A stretch of 64,000 nucleotides of DNA from Mytilus californianus (lineage: Eukaryota > Mollusca > Bivalvia > Mytilida > Mytilidae), in the NCBI RefSeq assembly GCF_021869535.1, contig NW_026262690.1, positions 63,434,995-63,498,994 of the forward strand. Reading direction: 5' to 3'. The position numbers were made by a program, and so were the translations under genes. Under the pieces are notes generated by a model. It made no database searches, had not been told where the DNA came from, and saw nothing but the letters and a program-made list of their open reading frames with translations. Each line of letters starts with the position of its first letter. Within the stretch, counting starts at the first letter, position 1. Shown piece by piece: positions 59,131 to 64,000 of this stretch.

Positions 59131-60723
59131 CTGAAAAAACAAGAATACTATAGTTAATCTGTACAAAGTGACAAAATGCAACAAAGTATAATATAATAAA
59201 AATGTAAATCTAATATCTTTTTTCTTCCCAACAATTATTAACAATGACATTTCCATTTTAAGTTAGTACTGTATCCCAAATTTTTTTTGCATTTTGCCCT
59301 TTCTAGACCACTTTGCAGTGATTTCATTTCGTGATTTTCAAATTTATTTGATGTTTTTTAAATAAGGAGAGATCTAACTTTTACATATTCGCGACGATTT
59401 ATATTCGCGTTATTTTTCTACTCGCGAAAATAAATCTCTCTTGAAAATTAGTTGGTTTACAGTATATAAAAATTAACAATTTATAGCAAAATTTTCTTTG
59501 TAAATAAATGGAGAATGTGTCCATGGGACACAGATGATGCCCCCACTTGCATATTACATTATAAAAGGACATAACTCAAGAACGACAAAAGTGAGGCTAC
59601 CCAAATTCATATTTGATCTGAGTTTTGTGGTAATAAGCATTGTGTATAAGTTTCATAACATTTGGTTGAGGCAAACTAAAGTTAGAGAACGGAAAGTAAT
59701 TTCGGGACGTACGGACCGAAGTACTGACGGATAAGGGTAAAACTTAATTCCTCCTCCGCCACGGTGGGGGCATAAAAAAATCCAAATGCAAAGATTGAAT
59801 AACAAAGGATATCTGATGGCTTTACAGACAACACAAACTAGGTTCCCTTTATAGCATTCAATGACAAAAAATGAATAAGTTTAATAAACAGGGAATCTGC
59901 GAACAATCAATTCAATTCTGTCCAAAATAGGTGTACATTTCAGTCTGTGTATGCTTACTGTAAAAAGTCTGAGACTATATTGTAGGAAAAAAAAATAGAT
60001 GGTGTTACAGACGACACAAACTCAGTACCCTCTATAGCAATCATGAATCAATGACAGAAATGACTAAGTTTAATAAATTAATACATGGGAATTCCTAGCA
60101 ACACTGGTAATAAAAATACTCTGAACATAAGTACAAATATGATGTATATTTGCAAACAGCTTCTGTCTTACAAAAGAAAATGTGGTATAATTGCCAATGA
60201 GACAACTCTACACAAGAGACCAAATGACACAGAAATTAATAACTATAGGTCACCACATAGTCAGCTATAAAAGGCCCCGAAATGACAAATGTAAAACAAT
60301 TCAAACAAGAGAACTAATGGCCTAATTTATGTAAAAAATAAAATGGGGAATGTGTCCGTTGGACACATATGATGATGCCCCTGCTTGCTATAATGTTATA
60401 AAGGTACATAACTCAAGAACAGTAAAAGTGACTCTAATTAAATTTGTACTTGATCTGAGTTTTGTGGTAATAAGCATTGTGCATAAGTTTCATAACATTT
60501 AGTTGAGGCAAACTAAAGTTGGAGAACGGTGGGGGCATAAAAAGCCAAGAAACTGATGTATGACAACAGTGGGGAAGATTGTATTTTTTAAGAAATCTTC
60601 CAAGGATTAATAGCTGTTATAAAGTTAATAAATAAAATTCTTCTAAATTTAAAGAAACTCTCATGTAAGCTGTATGTACATATAACATAACTAAATCCAC
60701 CAAAACATATTTCCTAAATGTAC
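59131..60723 (-). repeat. Intron with two copies of a GGTGGGGGCATAAAAA repeat
   Basis: The segments 59509-59780 and 60345-60547 are direct copies: GAATGTGTCC...GGACACA, ATGATGCCCC, ACATAACTCAAGAAC, TTGATCTGAGTTTTGTGG, AAGCATTGTG, ending GGTGGGGGCATAAAAA. The first also has GGGACGTACGGACCGAAGTA. The AGATGTGGTATGATTGCC family copy at 60175-60340 lies between them. Confidence 0.65.
60175..60340 (+). repeat. AGATGTGGTATGATTGCC family copy (intronic)
   Basis: AAAATGTGGTATAATTGCCA, CACAAGAGACCAAATGACAC, GTCACCACATAGTCAGC (with an internal deletion of the GGCCTTCAACAATGAG block), AAAAGGCCCCGAAATGAC, ACTAATGGCCTAATTTATG. Confidence 0.85.
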
Positions 60724-60906
60724 CTCATTTGGATTATCAGCAACCACAAGTATACAAGCTCCAATCATTTCATCAATCATGTCATCTTCTCCCATTCCTA
60801 CCTTCACCAGGCAATCGAGTAACTGTCTGATGTGATCATATCTCTGATGTTTAGCCATCTCTCTAGCAGTATGTGTATAAATAACCTGTCCCCCAAGTTG
60901 ACATTC
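60724..60906 (-). CDS. ZFYVE26: ZFYVE26-like protein, third exon from the end
   Basis: The acceptor TTTTATTTAG and donor GAG/GTACAT bracket exactly 61 codons: ECQLGGQVIYTHTAREMAKH, QRYDHIRQLLDC, then VKVGMGEDDMIDEMIGACIL to NPNE. Predicted as amphipathic helices, like the alpha-solenoid that ends large trafficking proteins. Phase 0 on both sides. It is the most upstream exon in the window; the rest of this presumably large gene lies beyond 64000. Family assignment is by resemblance only. Confidence 0.65.
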
Positions 60907-61689
60907 CTAAATAAAACACAGCTCAATATGGCAAATTAATTGATCATGAATAATTTCGTTAGTAATGATAGGTGTTTTCTGTTATTTATTACATGTAATA
61001 GATGTTCTTAGACTTTTAATTCTTATTTTATAATTGAAATCTTATTCAGTAACGAACTGGCAGTTAAACCAATAAAAGTCTGACTGTGTAATAATGGCAT
61101 TTGCATGGTAGTGGAAAATAAGTTCTGCCTACACTATCAGGATATTTTTCTGATTTGAAAGATCTCTGTACCTCTGAATAAATACACATGTATACATATG
61201 CATGATTTAGTGCGTCAATAAATAATATATGGTCAGGGGTGGATCCAGGATTTCTAAAGGTGTGAAATTCCAAAAAACGATATATATATATATATTGCAG
61301 AGTGGGTTGTGGCAAACAAATCTTTTTGGACAATTTTATGCTAAATAGTGATATATTTTCCAATCAAAAGGGGTGTATCCCCCTCTACGACCCCCTAAAT
61401 GTTATGTCATTTGTTGATATATTAAATATAAAATATACTGAGGGTTTTCATGTTTGTATATCATCCATCTTACTGAGATAATATACCATAATAGAAAAAC
61501 AAAAGATATGGGGTATCCATCCATGACACAAAATCAGTTAATGCACAGCAAAAAAAAAAACACAATAAGCATACATAGTCCTAGTTGCTAGTAGTCCTTT
61601 GTTAATTTATGTATCACTAGAAAATACACGCAAAATATACTTTGGTTCATAATTTGAAGATATATAGTTTTGGTGTAAGGCGATATTAA
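60907..61689. other. Intron or spacer, unassigned
   Basis: AT-rich. A fragment GGGGTGGATCCAGGATTTC near 61234 resembles decayed G-run MITE sequence. No exon is recognised. Confidence 0.4.
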
Positions 61690-62172
61690 TTTTATGCATT
61701 AATATATGAATGGGGGTGGGTCACATTCCAGCTGCGCTTCGGTACCCATTTTTAACCGAAAACTGAAGTAAACCCCCACCCTTTTCATGTAGAATTGATG
61801 CGGTTCACCGGAAGGAAAAGCTCTTGACGTGTAAAAATCTGTTGTTAAATTGCGTCAAGGGAATGTGTATCACAAAGTGTTTCAGTGTAAGGTCAATCCG
61901 CATCTGATTTCAGGGTTTTTCGTGCTCAGAACCACCCCATATATGAGTGGGCTGAAAATTTTATGCATTAATATATGAGTGGGGGTAGGTCACATTCCAG
62001 CCGCACTTCGGTACCAATTTTTAACCAAAAACTGAAGTAATCCCCCACCCTTTTCATGTTGAATTGATGCGGTTCCACAGAAGGAAAAGCTCTTGATGTG
62101 TAAAAATCTGTTGTTAAATTGCTGAGAGCGTCAAGGGAATGTGTATCACAAAGTGTTTCAGTGTAAGGTCAA
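61690..62172. repeat. Direct repeat, about 270-bp period
   Basis: TTTATGCATTAATATATGA at 61691 and 61960, each followed by GGGTCACATTCCAGC, CTTCGGTACC, ACTGAAGTAA and AAGCTCTTGA(C/T)GTGTAAAAA, ending TTCAGTGTAAGGTCAAT. The second copy has 9 extra bases near GCTGAGAGC. Confidence 0.85.
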
Positions 62173-62554
62173 TATTTACTGTATCTGCTACGAAATAAAC
62201 TTTAATTTTGCCGGGCAGACGTGCAATGACGGAAATGATGATGGCACGTAAATTTCAGAGCCGAACGTTGTGAAGGAAGGTCGATCCGAACTGGCTTTTT
62301 TCCGATTTTAACCCCCAAAAGATCTTGAAATGAGCACATAATAAACTAAGCTGGTCATTTCACCTTTGTGGTATAAAACAATATACGTGGATTTTATGTG
62401 AAAGAAGAAAACACAACACCCAATTTCAACTCTATTCATTTAGTAATACAGATTGTCATTTTGCTTAGTTTCTTTTGTTACATATTCTGACATAGGACTC
62501 AGACTTCTTTTAAACTTTTTTTACTGTGCGTATTGCTGTGTGTTTGTTTATTCT
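62173..62554. other. Unassigned spacer
   Basis: No recognised gene or repeat. Confidence 0.4.
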
Positions 62555-62890
62555 ACATTGGCTAGAGGTATAGGGGGAGGGTTGAGATCTCACAAAACAT
62601 GTTTAACCCCGCCGCATTTTTGCGCCTGTCCCAAGTCAGGAGCCTCTGGCCTTTGTTAGTCTTGAATGTTTTTAAATTTATTTCATTTATATGTTTTGGA
62701 GTTTAGTGTGACGTCCATTTTCATTGAACTAGTACACATTTTTGTTTAGGGGCCAGCTGAAGCCCGCCTCTGGATGCAAGATTTTCTCGCTGTGTTGAAA
62801 ACCCATTGGTGGCTAGGGCTGTTTTCTGCTCTTTGGTCGGGTTGTTGTCTCTTTGACACATTCCCAATTTCCATTCTCAATTTTATATAA
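62555..62890 (-). repeat. Mussel repeat (GGGGCCAGCTGAAG / GTTGTTGTCTCTTTG type)
   Basis: It contains the inverted TGAGATCTCAACCCTCCCC and AACAGGCGCAAAAATG modules of 18236-18788, then TTAGGGGCCAGCTGAAGCCC, GGTCGGGTTGTTGTCTC and TTTGACACATTCCCAATTTC. I know the last part as a frequent repeat end in mussel DNA. The segment 18486-18530 carries the inverted counterpart (CTCGGAGGCGGGCTCTAG). Confidence 0.65.
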
Positions 62891-62999
62891 TGTTATATCA
62901 TGTACATACAATTTTATCTAATGTTATACAAACAATACTAGCTCATGCTTGATGTATTGTAAAGTAATCACTGTGTTGTTTGTTTGTTAAAATATATAT

Positions 63000-63104
63000 A
63001 CAATATATGTGCATTGTCAGGAAATATAAAATTTATTTGTAATTTATTTGAAACAGGTGCGAGTACAAATAAGTTTTATATTTCTGACAATGTACAGATA
63101 TTGT
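63000..63104. repeat. Foldback repeat, about 40-nt arms
   Basis: ACAATATATGTGCATTGTCA pairs with TGACAATGTACAGATATTGT outside; AGGAAATATAAAATTTATTT pairs with AAATAAGTTTTATATTTCT inside. Confidence 0.75.
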
Positions 63105-63600
63105 TTTTATCCTGCAATTTACATCCGGCACTTGAAGCTTTAGTTGATTAAATCCAAATAGTTGTCTCTGATTTTTCAAAGAAATTGACATAGTTTAAAC
63201 CTGGACTTTGAAGAGGACCACAAAATGAACTGTTACGCAAAAAGAAATATTCACATTACTGCTTGCTCAACATAAAAACAAGAGACTTTATTTGTACAAG
63301 CACACATAAAGCAAACATTTATTTGTGAACCTTTTATTTGTACAATAGATGGCGGATTGCTGGATAAACAATGATATTTCATGAGTTGTTAAAAATTCCC
63401 TTGTCTGTTGATATACATATAAACAATTTTATAACATGTGTTGATGTTGATATCTTATAAACACAATCTTGTGTAATGCATTGATATACCTTGCATATAA
63501 TGTTAATTTATGTGTTTATATATGATACTTATATATGCATGGTTCATTTTTTATGTGTACATATGTTACTTGCATATGCATGGTTGTTTTATGTTTTTGT

Positions 63601-64000
63601 CCCCCACGCAATGCGTAGCGGGGGACATATAAATACCAGGCGTCTGTCTGTCTGTCCAGTCTTGTTAGTGCTCTCACATGTACAATTCTTGCCAGATTTT
63701 TATGAAACTTGTATCATAGGTTTATATCAGCAATGTCTTGGACGGGTTCCAAAATCGTGTCGATCATTTATTTTCAAAAGAGTTATGCTCTTGGAAACAT
63801 TAATTATATGGAAAATTGCATCGTTAGCACTCTCATTTGTTCAATTCTTGCCAGATTATTATGAAACTTATATCACAGGTTTATATTAGCAATGTCTTGG
63901 ATGAGTTCGATAATCACTGCTGATCAATTATTTTTAATTTCCTCTGAACTCCTCGTTTCGTTAAGATATTTATAAAAAGTTTTAAAGAACAAAACAAAAG
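63601..64000 (+). repeat. CCCCCACGCAATGCG repeat with about 159-bp tandem units
   Basis: It starts with the hairpin CCCCCACGCAATGCGTAGCG plus GGGG, followed by CGTCTGTCTGTCTGTCC. Two tandem units of about 159 bp are aligned by ATTCTTGCCAGAT at 63685 and 63844. It runs off the window. The 132-codon open frame across it is a by-product of the repeat. Confidence 0.7.

Noticed and set aside
61064..61363. 99-codon - strand frame as an upstream ZFYVE26 exon
   Set aside because: Low-complexity AT-rich product, no splice sites in frame and no helical pattern like the real exons.
63491..63889. 132-codon frame at the right edge
   Set aside because: It crosses into the CCCCCACGCAATGCG repeat; the two similar segments reflect tandem repeat units.

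Overview
The window is an AT-rich, intron-containing animal genome segment that is mostly transposable elements. The repeats point to a marine mussel, probably Mytilus or a close relative. The clearest marker is a very abundant family beginning 'AGATGTGGTATGATTGCC', followed by a 'GGCCTTCAACAATGAG' block. It occurs about nine times on both strands, and I know it as typical of mytilid DNA. No bacterial, organellar or rRNA genes are visible.

Only two host genes are supported. (1) A class A GPCR of the muscarinic acetylcholine receptor type lies on the + strand in two coding exons (26100-27111 and 28842-29005). They are joined by a phase-1 GT-AG intron, and the product is 391 aa. (2) The last three coding exons of a helical-repeat protein lie on the - strand (60724-60906, 59080-59130, 58067-58234, all phase 0). 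My best guess is the C terminus of ZFYVE26/spastizin; its upstream exons lie beyond 64000. Two weak candidates are also listed: a Cys-rich terminal exon (15097-15172, -) and a small secreted-type ORF (23976-24236, -).

Retroelements: a broken, 5'-truncated non-LTR retrotransposon at 31846-34018 (+, with stops and frameshifts), the 3' end of another at 29535-30640 (-), and two tRNA-derived SINE-like units at 44455-44870 (-).

DNA elements dominate the rest. TA-duplicating elements with long inverted ends lie at 9175-13738, 34024-38162, 49321-50128, 52690-53894 and 53897-54480. PIF/Harbinger-like elements with TAA or TTA duplications lie at 2261-2546, 17517-17806, 46107-47397 and 52074-52367. 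An AGGTCTTTCCAC-ended element lies at 19780-20946. Three or four copies of a family ending in a 'GCGGTCGTAT' hairpin lie at 4545-5503, 9708-11196 and 42410-44299. There are also many perfect or near-perfect hairpins.

Layout: 1-26 kb is repeats with unassigned AT-rich DNA. 26-29 kb is the receptor gene. 29.5-34 kb is retroelement debris. 34-38.2 kb is a large inverted-end element carrying a small SAM-like ORF. 38-55.5 kb is nested MITEs. 55.5-61 kb is the 3' end of the ZFYVE26-like gene. 61-64 kb is repeats.

The most notable pattern is that several unrelated inverted-end elements carry arrays of short repeated motifs just inside their ends. The 34024-38162 element also keeps a SAM-like reading frame in both of its arms. 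No operon-like or pathway-like gene cooperation is visible.
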